Source: Cepaea nemoralis (lineage: Eukaryota > Mollusca > Gastropoda > Stylommatophora > Helicidae). Taken from it: 64,000 nt of DNA. The notes under the pieces are model-generated. The model worked only from the letters and a program-made list of their open reading frames with translations. It was not told the origin of the DNA and ran no database searches. This document shows positions 22,296 to 34,638 of this stretch, piece by piece; the stretch's first letter is position 1; the number at the start of each line of letters is the position of its first letter. Location: the NCBI GenBank assembly GCA_014155875.1, contig JACEFZ010011104.1, forward strand, positions 543,501-607,500, written 5' to 3'. A program made the translations under genes and the position numbers.

Positions 22296-24871
22296 TTATT
22301 GAAAAGCAGGCGTTTGCGGAATGGTAGTAACTGAACGGCGTTTATACAGGCTAGGATTGTCAGATAAATGTTTGCTATAAATTAGACTCATGGCCCGTTT
22401 CTGGAGTGAGTAAAGTCGCTTGGTGTTTAAATTAGAACAACCGTCCCAGATTGTAGAGCAGTAGTCAAAGTGTGGCTGTATATGAGAAGTATAGAATAGT
22501 TTCCTTGTGTCCTCACCAAGGAAATTTTTAATTTTGGCGAGTTGGTAGACTTTTTTCGCTGTTTGTTTAATGAGCGCTTGAACGTGGGAATTAAAGGTTA
22601 GGTTTCTATCAATGATTAGGCCTAATGTTTTGTGCTCAATTACACTTTCTACTGGCATGTTATCAATGTGAAGGTGAAGTGATGTGTGTGTGTGTTTAGA
22701 GTTTAAAAGTCTTTGTCTGGTTGTTAATAACATTGCTTTTGTTTTAGTGATGTTAATTTGCAAACGTTTTGAATAGTTCCACCTAACTACATTATTTAAT
22801 TCTTGTTGTAAAGACGACTCCAGTAAAATACAGTTTTCAGCGTTTGTGTACACTGTACAGTCATCTGCAAATAGATCGCAGGACGACGAAAGATGCAAAG
22901 GTAGATCGTTAATATATATGGCAAATAATAGAGGGCCAAGAATAGAGCCTTGCGGTACTCCAATATTGAACGTAGTGGTTTGAGACAGAGATTTATTATT
23001 TCATACTTCTTGCTTTCTATTTGATAGAAAAGATGATATTAGAGTGATTACATTAGGGCCAATGTTCATTGTCTCAAGTGTTTTAATTAAAATAACATGG
23101 TCTATCATATCAAATGCTTTCTTGAAATCAATAAACACAGTTCCACATAGACTGTTGTTGTTTATATTCTGGTGCCAATTTTCTATCATGTTTGTTAGGG
23201 CCGTATGGCAAGAATATTTTGGTCGAAATCCTGATTGGCTGTCAACAATAAGCTTGTTGCGAACTAAATACTGTAATGTTACTTTATGGATGTATTTTTC
23301 TGGTGGCTTAAATAGTGATGATAGTAAGGAAATGGGTCTGTAATTGTTCGGGAGACCATTGTCCAATGAACCAGATTTAAGAAGAGGGTACACTTTAGCG
23401 ATTTTGAGAGCTAATGGAAAGTGGCCTTTGGTGAGACACTGATTATATACATAGGTTAGTGATGTACAGATCACTGGCGCAGCACAACGGAGAATCCGGT
23501 TGCTGATATCATCTAACCCAGATGAGGTTGTGATTTTTTAGGTTACTGAGGTAAGTGAATACTTCAGTGATTGTCATTAGGGGTATGTCGGAAAGAATAT
23601 CGCGGGAGCATCTATTCTCGCAAAACGATGACAATAAAGATAAGTTGCAAGGAGAATTAGGTATTGAAGCCTTCAAGTGGTCTATGTCAGTTTGAAAAAA
23701 ATTACTGAATTAGTCGCATGTAATATGATTTGATGGTAACGAATTTCGGAAGTCATACTTGTTTGTCAAGGTCTTAATAGCCATCCATATATCCTTACTA
23801 TTTGTTTTATCCATTACTAAGTTATTAAAGTAATTGTTCTTCTCCCGTTGTATGTTATATTGAACTTTATTTCTAAGAGTACGGTATGCACTGAGATCCC
23901 GCTTTTTATGTGCTTTATCTCTGTCTCTCATAATTTCAAGTATTTCCTGGGTGCTCCAAGGTGGCTTGACGAGGTGTTTTACTCGAACTTCCTTGACTGG
24001 CACATGTATATCAAGAACATCAACAAAGGTTTTCATCCAGAATTTCAGAGCATCATCCGGGTCAGAAAGCTGATAAACATTGTTTAGAGGTGAACTGAGC
24101 AAGTCCTGTAAAAATGCGTTTTGGTTGAAATTTTTGTAATTTCTATATTTTACACTTATGTGTTTATGATTAGGAGTTGTAATTCCTTTTTTAGACCACG
24201 TGCAGCATATTGGGTAGTGATCGCTCATTGCACAATTGGGTACGGTGCATTCTATGATGTCGTCTGAGCAAGTTACATAAATGTGATCTATGACTGTTGA
24301 AGATGACTTTGGTACTCTAGTAGCTTGTTGTACTATTTGTTGGAAATTGTATGATGCAATTATATTTCCCCATATTATGTTAGATTTGTTGGTGTCAATG
24401 TTAAAGTCTCCGAGTAGTATAATTTCCTTCCTAGAAGCGAAAACCACATCCATCACGGTAGTGAAGTTTTCGTACCAGACGTGTCCAGCACTGGGATTTC
24501 GATAGAGGTAGCCAATTATCATGGGTGTGCGGTTTTGAAATTTTAGCTCTAACCAAATACATTCTATTTCGCAAGTTACAAAGTCTAGCCTACGGTAAGC
24601 ATTTAGTAAATTAGAAACATAGGTTACTATGCCTCGTCTATTGTTTCCTACAGGGATCCCTTCTAAAAACTTTGTACCCTTTAATAGAGATGTCCTCATC
24701 TGAAATTTTATCATTAAGCCTACTTTCACTAAGGCCGAATAAATGAAAATATTGATTAATAATAGAAGATAACTCTGGTAGCTTGTTAAATAGGCTGCAA
24801 ATGTTTAAGTGTCCAAGGCGTATTCCTGACTTATTGAGCCAGTGTTGCCACTTTTCAGACAATTCATCCAT
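22296..24871 (-). pseudogene. CR1/L2-type ORF2: endonuclease-reverse transcriptase
   Basis: Nicks target DNA and reverse-transcribes the element RNA. On the minus strand: an endonuclease with RLGHLNICSLFNKLPEL (Asn), LFGLSESRLND (Glu), IIGYLYRNPS, ILLGDFNIDTN (Asp/Asn) and NCAMSDHYPICC (His). A linker with PPWSTQEILEIMRDRDKAHK follows. The RT has NYRPISLLSSLFK, GFRPKYSCHTAL, FIDFKKAFDMIDH (motif A), GVPQGSILGPLLFAIYINDL (motif B) and CDLFADDCTVY (motif C), then a C-terminus ending near 22296. Lesions are a frameshift near 24,680, a stop near 23,710, a shift near 23,520 and a TGA near 23,013. Catalytic residues remain, so it was active recently on an evolutionary scale. Confidence 0.9.
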
Positions 24872-25374
24872 GAAGCAAGTGTAAATTAGTCAAAGTTTAG
24901 CAAACATACAAGATCATTAAAAAAATCACAATTACATTAACTTGCAAAATATAAGTAGTACAAATCGATAAGTAAATGACAATATTATAACGATATAACT
25001 AATTAGACCAACGAATATAATGCAAACAAGGAACTAAACGAATTAAAGAACATACAACAACTAATTAACCTGAAAAAACTACTTCACAAGCTAAGTACCA
25101 ACTGTTATCCAGAAGAATCAATAAATGACTATACAAGTCAATATCTCTGTTTAAAGCGGGGAGTGAAGACCCCCTCACTCAGAGTATTAACGCGATAAAG
25201 CGTATTATAAAAGATATCTAAGTGTCAATCTCTGTGACTTCAATACGAGTCAATGTTTACAGCCACGTACAATCTAATACGTTGCTACATAAATCAATAA
25301 CCAAGTATGTGCATAAACTTTCTAGGAGAGGCTCTTTCTTGTACCGAGATCCGGTGTTGCTTTGTGCTGAATTG

Positions 25375-27667
25375 CTAGTAAATACCAGGTTGTGTTGGTC
25401 CTTGGTACAGCGACATCACAAATGCCTGCCGAAGTGAAGCTGGGCTAAACCGTGTGAGGTATAACAACTCTGGGTTACAATGGAATGGATACTGTTGATT
25501 TCTCACGGGTGTGTAACGACTTCCAACTACAGGCTCTGATTCGTGGCTAACAGGAGGCTGTGGTGGCACGTTGTTGTTACTACTGGATTGATCCTTGCTG
25601 TGGAGAAGAGGGAATGTATCTTCATATCAATTATCAGTTATCAGTTATCAGTTGGGGTATCTTCGTTGCACTCCGGACATGTATCTTCATAATTATCACC
25701 TTCCTGTGTGAAAGAGGGCGTATTGTACGGATTTGGTGTGGTGGAATTTGTTCCGTCTGGCTTGGATATCAGGTGCCATGGTTATGAGTGGTTTGCTCTC
25801 TTCTGGCCTATTGGTACTTGATGTGGCAGCAGTATGTCGTCTGGCTTGAGTTTGAGGTGGTGTAGCTAAAAGTATCCTACGCGATCCAGTATTGGATGTA
25901 GGTTGTGTATGTTCAGGGTATTTAATATTTTTGGCGAGCAAGCTGGTGCCCAATGTAGACAAATGTACTTGATCCTTATAAAGTCGCTTTTTAGGTGCTC
26001 CTGACTGTGAAGTAAACACCAGTGTGTTGTTGATGAACTGTATGTTGTTGTGAGAACAAAACTTCTGCAATATGTTGTTATTTATGTCAGCTAGACGACG
26101 CTGGAATCCATAACTCGGTGATATGATGGAGGAGGAGAAAATGGACGAGTTAGGAAAAGTGTGACGTAATCCGTTCAAGAGCGCCAGCAGTTGAGATGTT
26201 GTGATGTGCTGGTTGTTCATGGTGTCATTGATACCAATATGAACGCTTGCCCTTTTTACGTTAAGATTTACAGCCAACCTCCTATCATTGTCTGTTAGCC
26301 GGTAAACACCAGCCCAGGCAATGGAATTATGGAAACAATGTCTTTGTCTGTTGTAGCCATCTGGTCGCTGTATAGACCTTTCATTAGAGAGTCGCCTATT
26401 ATAATGTGTGTACAGTCAAGTCGTGCTGTCTGCACATGTTGGTTGTCAGTACGCCTTGCTCGTTGTTTCTCCCATTTACCAGCAGTCTGTACGTCTCCAT
26501 GTGACTCTCCCTGTGTTTCCTGGAGGCGCGTGTTGTCTGTTGGCAGTGCACTATAACACTGTACGTTTTCTGACAAATTTTCTTGAAGCACTTCGAATCT
26601 GTTGCTTATTTTTACACCAATGGGATAGACTGCTTATAGCGTTTTATCTTCCGTATGGACGTTAATGTTTTTCCGCGTCTTGTTTTGTTATTTGTTTTTG
26701 GTGAAACTGGGCTTCAAGATTCTCCGAAGCTGATACAGCTGCTTGGGAATTACATGCTTGTTCAGTTGGGTTGGTGGTGGACTCGTGCTGTAAAGTTTCT
26801 ATTGTTTTTCTTAGCAATAGATTTTCCTCTCTCAGGAGCGTGATTTCTGCTTTGAGAGCAGTGTAATCACTGCTGGTCTTGTTATTAGCTTCAATGTTCG
26901 CTGTAACAGTAGCAGTGAGCGCCTTTAAGGATTGTTCTATTACTTCAATGCGCCAATGACCATGGCACGATTGTCCATTGATAGTTGGCGTGATACCTAA
27001 AGCTGGTATTTCTTCAGCTACTCTTACGTTGGTCTCGACGTTGTTTTTGGAGGTGCTCCATCGGATATTCAATGGCCAAGAGCACTGATGGGGTAGCTGA
27101 CCTCGTGTTGATGGTATTGTCCTGTTCATTCATTGTATGTGTTAGTTGAGAAACATTGTCTGATGTGATGTCCACAGATGAAGTTGTGGGTTGTGTAGAT
27201 TCTGAGTCCTCACTCGAGATGAGCATGTTGATGATATCTTGTTTCTTTGATATGTCTCTACTCGTGAATGAAAGTATTGAGTTCTCCAGTTCGACAAAGT
27301 CTAATTTTAGCCAAGAGTTAATGTTTTCAACGCTGCCCTGAGCCATTAACTTGTTCTTCGAATGATATAAGTGTATTGTAACGACTGGCGTCGAAATCAG
27401 ATCTTCCACGTAGGCCCCGCTTCTATCTTGTCTGTGTTGGATTCGTTCAGGCTTGTAATAATTGATGAGGCACGTTCGAAATGCCTCATAATGGAGTGTA
27501 TTGTTAAAGGATACTGTAACACATTGGCCAGAGTTGGTGTATTGGAAGACTCGGCCAACTGGATTCGCACACCTGGCTAGCTTGGTCTTGACCGCCTTCT
27601 CTTTGTTTAGTGTGTATGGTTTATTCACGGCCGATCGTAAACCTGATCTTGTTTTAACACCAGTCAC
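25375..27667 (-). pseudogene. CR1-type ORF1 with coiled coil and SGNH esterase
   Basis: ORF1 protein of the LINE, broken into about four frames. The N-terminal part (27667-27014) starts MTGVKTRSGLRSAVNKPYTL and has no motif I can name. A coiled-coil-like stretch follows near 26,870-26,790 (YTALKAEITLLREENLLLRK). Then comes an SGNH/GDSL hydrolase: block I HIIIGDSLMKG (Ser) at about 26,410, block III VHIGINDT at about 26,240, and block V KDQVHLSTLG (Asp/His) at about 25,975. A low-complexity Q/T/P-rich C-terminus ends at 25375. All three SGNH signature blocks are present. Such esterase domains are known in CR1-group ORF1 proteins, where they may act in membrane or RNP handling. Confidence 0.85.
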
Positions 27668-28067
27668 CTCCAGAGTGGCCTCTCCAATCGATGATATTAC
27701 TGAATCATGTTATCAAACCTGTTTGAAGAATGCAGCGAACTCATTGTAGTCAAGACACGCCGCGGACTATTTAAAGTCATGTGTTGCGGTTCATTTGTTT
27801 TGATAATTGAGACGATAACACATGGCTGATCAGGAACTTGCGATATTGTGTGCTGGCGACTTACCACGAGCTAGTCAAGCATGGTTTAATCACTAAACCA
27901 CAGCCACATAAACTTAAGATATTAATTCGTATTAGATCCAGTTTTAGAACTAACACAATGATATACACAGCATCTCGATTGAAATAGGCAAAACTTTGAT
28001 AAATTCTATAACAACTGGGAGAGCTTGTGAAAACACGTCCGCTCGTAACCGAAAACCGGAAATGGGG

Positions 28068-28068
28068 G

Positions 28069-28145
<77 letters not shown>

Positions 28146-28147
28146 GG

Positions 28148-28209
<62 letters not shown>

Positions 28210-28281
28210 CATACATACATACATACATACATACATACATACATACATACATACATACATACATACATACATACATACATA
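28068..28281. repeat. Compound tetranucleotide microsatellite
   Basis: Three adjoining perfect tracts: (AGAC)n at 28,072-28,146, (AGAT)n at 28,149-28,207 and (ACAT)n at 28,208-28,281. Each differs from its neighbour by a single base. MYVC, IYLS and VCLS poly-repeat ORFs over it are artefacts. Confidence 0.98.
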
Positions 28282-28317
28282 CCCGCCATCGCCCGGGTTA
28301 AGCCGGGCCGGGTCAGC

Positions 28318-30335
<2,018 letters not shown>

Positions 30336-30344
30336 TTCTATAAA

Positions 30345-30660
30345 GAAGGTAGCTTGCCATTGCTTTCCTTCCTAGCAGTGACCATAATGGTCAGTGACCG
30401 TAGCCATTGTCTCCTCTAAAACGAAATCCTCTGCCTACCGTCGTGAAAGTGAAGACCATAACCTAAAACTATCTGTCGACTGCTTCCCTATCTTCATCCA
30501 CCACCTGCACCCATGGCTTCACGTAAACCTGATCGAGGGGCTAAACGGGTAATCCACCTTGCCCAAGGGTGTCCCGTAGGCTAGCGGAGGGAAGGAGGCG
30601 CCTTACTTCTCCTTTGATAGGGGATACCCCTACCCCGTTACCCTACTCGACACGGTATGT
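30345..30660 (-). repeat. LINE 5' module, copy 1 of 3
   Basis: The reverse complement of 38,005-38,280 and similar to 54,950-55,225. Landmarks are GGGGTATCCCC, GCGCC(T)CCTTCCCTCCGCTAGC, CTACGGGACACCCTTGG, ACAGCCGACAGATAGTTG and CAATGGCTACGGTCACTGACC. Here it sits just 5' of the endonuclease start of LINE copy A in the same orientation, so it is probably the 5' untranslated leader of that LINE family. Confidence 0.8.
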
Positions 30661-30879
30661 CAGGGTAATTTGAAAATGCGCGTCTCGCTATCCACGAAGC
30701 TCCAGTAGCGGTTGATTATAAATTTACCATTAACACAATCCATGATTTAGTATAAACACAACTCATTAAAGGTAAACACAGCAGGCGTGAGACCCAGCCA
30801 AATAAGCAGACAATTAATTATAAGACAAACTTTGTGTCAGGTCTTGTTCAGATATGACTGAGCTACCGTATGACAGTAG

Positions 30880-31245
30880 ACGGTACTACCTGCTTTCTGT
30901 TAGCGCCGAATGTTGGGCGGCGTTTATCAAGCCCGACACTTCACATTGTGCCAACGGCATCGGGCGGAAGATCACAATTGGGAGGGTACAAGCCTTATTC
31001 TGATGCGAGGAAATGCAAGCTAAAGACAAAATGTCATGGCAGTGCATACCAGGCCCTAAGCTTTGGTTGGCAGCTGGTCTAGGATCGAAGCTCCGATAGG
31101 CGGACAGTTAGAGCATTGCTTTGCTGATCCGGCAGCTTCTTCAGCTTAACTTGTTCCAGACATATTGGTAGTTACCGTTTTCTCTGGAGTAAACTAGGCA
31201 GGCCGGGAGAGGGATCATGATGCATGGGCAACACATGGTTTCTAT
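30880..31245 (-). repeat. Unclassified interspersed repeat, copy 2 of 3
   Basis: Reverse complement of the 8.17 and 60.08 kb repeats (GATCGAAGCTCCGATAGGCGG, CGGCAGCTTCTTCAGCTTAACTTGTT). It gives the family's third location and an opposite orientation. Confidence 0.75.
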
Positions 31246-31477
31246 ATTTTAACCCAGGCGTTATGCCATAAAGAGGCACTGTGGACAAACATTTACAGTC
31301 CGAATTGGCCTTATCAGCCACACTCGCCACCGCCACAGATCGTAGTTATTAAGCCATTTTGAAGCACAATGTACAAACTATCGTCTGTCAAGACGGAAAG
31401 GTGCCAATGAATAAGACAAACATGTTCGACAGAAATTTAATCAGACAGAGAGACAGAGAAAAAATAGATATCCAGGG

Positions 31478-31545
31478 TTCAGTTGAGTTGAGTCAAGAAC
31501 AGACATCAGAGTATACACGGGACATTCCCATACGTGCTACGTCTT
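31478..31545 (-). mobile_element. Jockey-type LINE 3' terminal scrap
   Basis: GTTGAGTTGAGTCAAGAACAGACATCAGAG...GGACATTCCCATACGTG is the reverse of the 3' end of the 11.8-12.9 kb family (...GGGAATGxxCxGAxTGxxGTGATGTCG, tail AACTC-like). Extreme 5' truncation leaves only about 70 bp. Confidence 0.6.
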
Positions 31546-31925
31546 AATCCCCAACATCCAGCAAATTGTCCCAATACAGACAGACAAGCAGGCAGACAGA
31601 CAGAAAGATTATATCAGACTGATATTTACACCATATATCCTACCGGTTTTACGTACAGCTGCCGCTGGAACGAGCCCAGATGTCACTGGGTATAATAGCC
31701 TAAGATATAGACAATATAAGTCTGATGTTACAATAAACAATATCTTAGTATGCGAGTTCATATAATTTGCTTTGTTTTCCAGTTGTAAGAACGCATCTCT
31801 CTGCGCTCTAGTCTGCGCGACATGCTTCCAAATTTCAATATAAATGCTTGCATCAATCATGTCTCGCTTTCTCACATCTTTGTATCATAGTAGTGGCCTT
31901 ACCCGAGATCTTTTACACATCTGTA

Positions 31926-31927
<2 letters not shown>

Positions 31928-31980
<53 letters not shown>
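31928..31980. repeat. (CA)n(CG)n microsatellite
   Basis: About 37 bp of CA followed by about 15 bp of CG. The CG block is an alternating purine-pyrimidine run with Z-DNA potential. Confidence 0.95.
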
Positions 31981-32607
31981 AATTGGCCTTTAGTATTCTT
32001 CCTCCATCCATCTTCCTAATGTGTCCTATCCATCTAACTCTACGAAGACTGAGCATAGATAAAACCGTCACAAAAACTGCTCTTTTAAATACTTCAGTAT
32101 TTGTGAATTTGTCTTGCCTCTAAATGCCAAGTATGCTTCGCAGGCACCGCATATGAAAGCTGTTTAAACGTTTCCCTTGGTATGAGCAAGCTGACAGGCT
32201 TCACTGCCATACAGAAGAGTATTAAGGATGCCGGCTTGATAGACCAGGACTTTTATTTGTCAGTACGCTTCCTGTTCTCCCAATGTCGTCTTTTTAACCT
32301 GTTCATTGTTGTTGCTGCCTTACTAATCCTGATGTGGATTTCCTGACATAGCGATTATTTGCTGTTTACCTCTGACCTAGATATGTAAACTGGACTACGA
32401 TCTCCAGTTCGGCGTCGTCAATAAATATTGATGGTACTCCATGTGCACCTTCTGACATAATCTGTGTCTTCTTTTTGCTAAGTGTTAAACCAAATTCGGA
32501 GCAAGTATTGGAGATTGCAGATAGCAAACGTCGTAACTCTTTCACAGAGTTGCTTGTAATTGCAGCACCATTTGCAAAAACAACACTGTCAATGTCTCTA
32601 GGGGTTT

Positions 32608-33192
32608 ATGTAGTGGGTTCAGACAGGCAGATGATGCGAAGTACAGATGAGGCATGAAAACATGAGTACATCGTTAACGAACTTTAATGTTCATACATCA
32701 TTACAATATTATTTACATAAATCAATTCATAAACTCGCACAGCTCTCGCAATACTCTTGCTTGTTCACAGAGAATAACATAATCGTGCTTCAGCACTCAC
32801 ACTAACACACGGTTAATAGCTGCCACATTCACTCTCATAGGCGAACACTGATGTCTGAGGAAATGGTCTGTTATCCCTCTCAAACACAGTCAGGCACCCT
32901 CTCTCATCCACAGTCCGAGTCCCGTCTGAGGCTTTCTACTCAGTTAGGTGGTCACGAGGTTTTTGACCCTCGTGGGGTCCGTGGAGGTCGTGCTCGTCGG
33001 GTCTGTCGCCTTGTCCTTCACTCGTCTATTGATGCAGGCGTAGTGCTTCATACCGTCCAAGGTGAACCTGTCCTGTCATTCAATGGCACAGTCCCGTCTG
33101 TAACCCCCTGCCATGGGCGTAGGGACCTCTTTACTATACCCGTACTATTCCTATGTCCTATGTCTGTCCTGTGTCCTCTCTGTCATGTCCTT
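32608..33192 (-). mobile_element. Candidate solo LTR interrupting the LINE RT
   Basis: About 580 bp of unrelated DNA splits the RT between the ...LKAKTK block and the FANGAA block. Read on the minus strand it has an ATTAAA signal followed by GTTCGTTAACG near 32,680 and ends ...CCACTACA, which suits an LTR terminus. I could not find a clean target duplication, so the class and exact edges are inference. Confidence 0.4.
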
Positions 33193-33613
33193 TAGAGACC
33201 TTGACAAACACCCTGATCAGTACCCTCGTAACTTTGGTCTTGGCCTTCAATCTCAGAGCATTATAAAGGTCCTCACCTGAGCGTGAGTGAATGTATATAC
33301 CACCGTCCTCATCACGACAGGCATATTTCAGTAGAAGTGAACAGTATATTCCAAAGAGGGTGGGAGCATGTACACAACCGTGCTTAACTCCACTCTTTCA
33401 AACTCTACTTAAGTTGTACCGTCAAATTTTATTATATCTTTCATGACTGTGTGGAACGATTCCACAATGAACAGAAGAGTTGGCGGGCAGCCGATCTTCT
33501 TTAGTGCCTTGAACAGTCTCTCACGGCTGACCAAATCAAAGCCTTTGTGGGATCGATAAAGCAATAAACAGTGATTCATTTTGTTCATGGCATGTTTCTT
33601 GCATTTGTCGCAA

Positions 33614-33735
33614 TGAGAATATCATAGATGAGTTGAGTTGAGTTGAGTTAAGAACCGACATCACTGCACTCAGGACATTCCCATACGTGATCAGTCCCCT
33701 CGTTCAACAGCCATCGAAGAGTTGAGAATATCATA
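33614..33735 (-). mobile_element. Nested jockey-type 3' end with 13-bp TSD
   Basis: The 96-bp insert 33,627-33,722 is flanked by identical TGAGAATATCATA at 33,614-33,626 and 33,723-33,735. The insert is the 3' terminus of the jockey-type family (GTATGGGAATGTCCTGAGTG read on minus) with an AACTC pentamer tail. It lies within the BovB-like RT, whose homology continues on either side. Confidence 0.85.
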
Positions 33736-34014
33736 TCAATGGTAATCTAGTTCTGTCGAAAACAACTCTATGATTCGGGGTAGCCTTGATCTCCCATGAC
33801 TTGAGGTCAGCGCAACAATTCTGGTAAATATTGTCCCAACATAAGTGAGATACCCCTATATCTGTTACAGTCACTTCGGTTAATCTTGTACAGTGTTGTG
33901 ATGCTTGAATCTTTGAAATCTTGTGGGGCGTTTCCTTCTTGCCAGCATAACTCATTTGGCTCATGGATTTGTAGAGTGGGTGTGTCTTGCCCTCTCCTGA
34001 TAATCTCTATTAGG

Positions 34015-34638
34015 ATCTGTCAGAAGTCATATTTCCTCATACTGGTGTTTAGTTCTGGGTGCAGGTTCAGATCCTTTACACTCCAGATCCCAGATAGGAA
34101 ACTCGCGGCAAATGTCTCTTATATGCTGATTGAAGGAACAAGTTCCTGGATATTAATGAAAACCGCTAAGATGTGGCTCGTTGAAAATACTGATGTAGCT
34201 ATTCTTGGTTCCCCCAGGAGTGAAATGAGGAATGTAGAAGTGCAGAATAGTTTTTAGCATCAGCTCTGCATAGTACAGTTTACCCCCTTGACTTATCCCC
34301 TCCTGGAAAGATATAATTGCATCCCCACTAACTGTGTTTGAAAGTAGTATGCTGACACCTACGCTACATAACATGTACATACAATAAGAATTATGGGGAA
34401 TCTATGAGTTACATGATATTACTGGGGTTATGTACACAAAGTATTATTTCCTGAAGAACAATTTGATGTCATCAGACTCCACAGTGAGGCGCGTTGCACA
34501 TTCAGCTTGTAGGTTTCCCAATTTGTTCTAATACGAGTTTCAGCCACTCCGTGATGTGAGTCGATTGCTCACTTTCATGACAGCTGTAATGAAACACAAA
34601 CAGGATGTGTAGTAACTATCTATCCACAAATCTCAGGA
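34015..34638. other. Unassigned sequence
   Basis: Probably partly decayed 5' sequence of the BovB-like LINE, but I could not confirm motifs above about 34,010. Nothing else is recognisable. Confidence 0.3.

Larger units (their letters stand above)
22000..27680 (-). mobile_element. Nearly complete CR1/L2-type LINE
   Basis: A minus-strand two-ORF non-LTR retrotransposon of about 5.7 kb. ORF1 (27667-25375) carries an esterase domain and ORF2 (24871-22296) carries an endonuclease and RT. A spacer of about 500 bp separates them. A (TAA)n-type tail (plus-strand TTATTATTATTATT at 22,004-22,024) lies at the 3' end. The esterase-bearing ORF1 is typical of CR1-group elements. It is the most complete LINE in the window, with few lesions. 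Confidence 0.88.
31985..34010 (-). pseudogene. BovB/RTE-like LINE RT with two nested insertions
   Basis: Minus strand. Order of homology: RT entry PQDFKDSSITTLYK near 33,915, then YRGISL near 33,860, TRLPLI near 33,745, a gap, PTKALIWSA-type motif A (frameshifted FDLVSRERLFKALKKIGCPP) near 33,540-33,460, IHSRSGEDLYNALRLKAKTK near 33,270, a gap, FANGAAITSNSVKELRRLL near 32,570 (position of FADD, with DD changed), GLTLSKKKTQIMSEGAHG near 32,470, FHMRCLRSILGI near 32,150 and RVRWIGHIRKMEEEY near 32,010. Gaps are filled by 33,627-33,722 and about 32,610-33,190. Numerous stops are present, and the catalytic Asp pair is lost. Confidence 0.8.

Noticed and set aside
27861..28289. MYVCMYVC/IYLS/VCLS ORFs
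   Set aside because: Translation of tetranucleotide microsatellites in all three minus frames.
32597..33197. GTCTCTA...TAGAGAC as terminal inverted repeats of a DNA transposon
   Set aside because: Only seven bases match, no target duplication was found, and the internal signals fit an LTR better.
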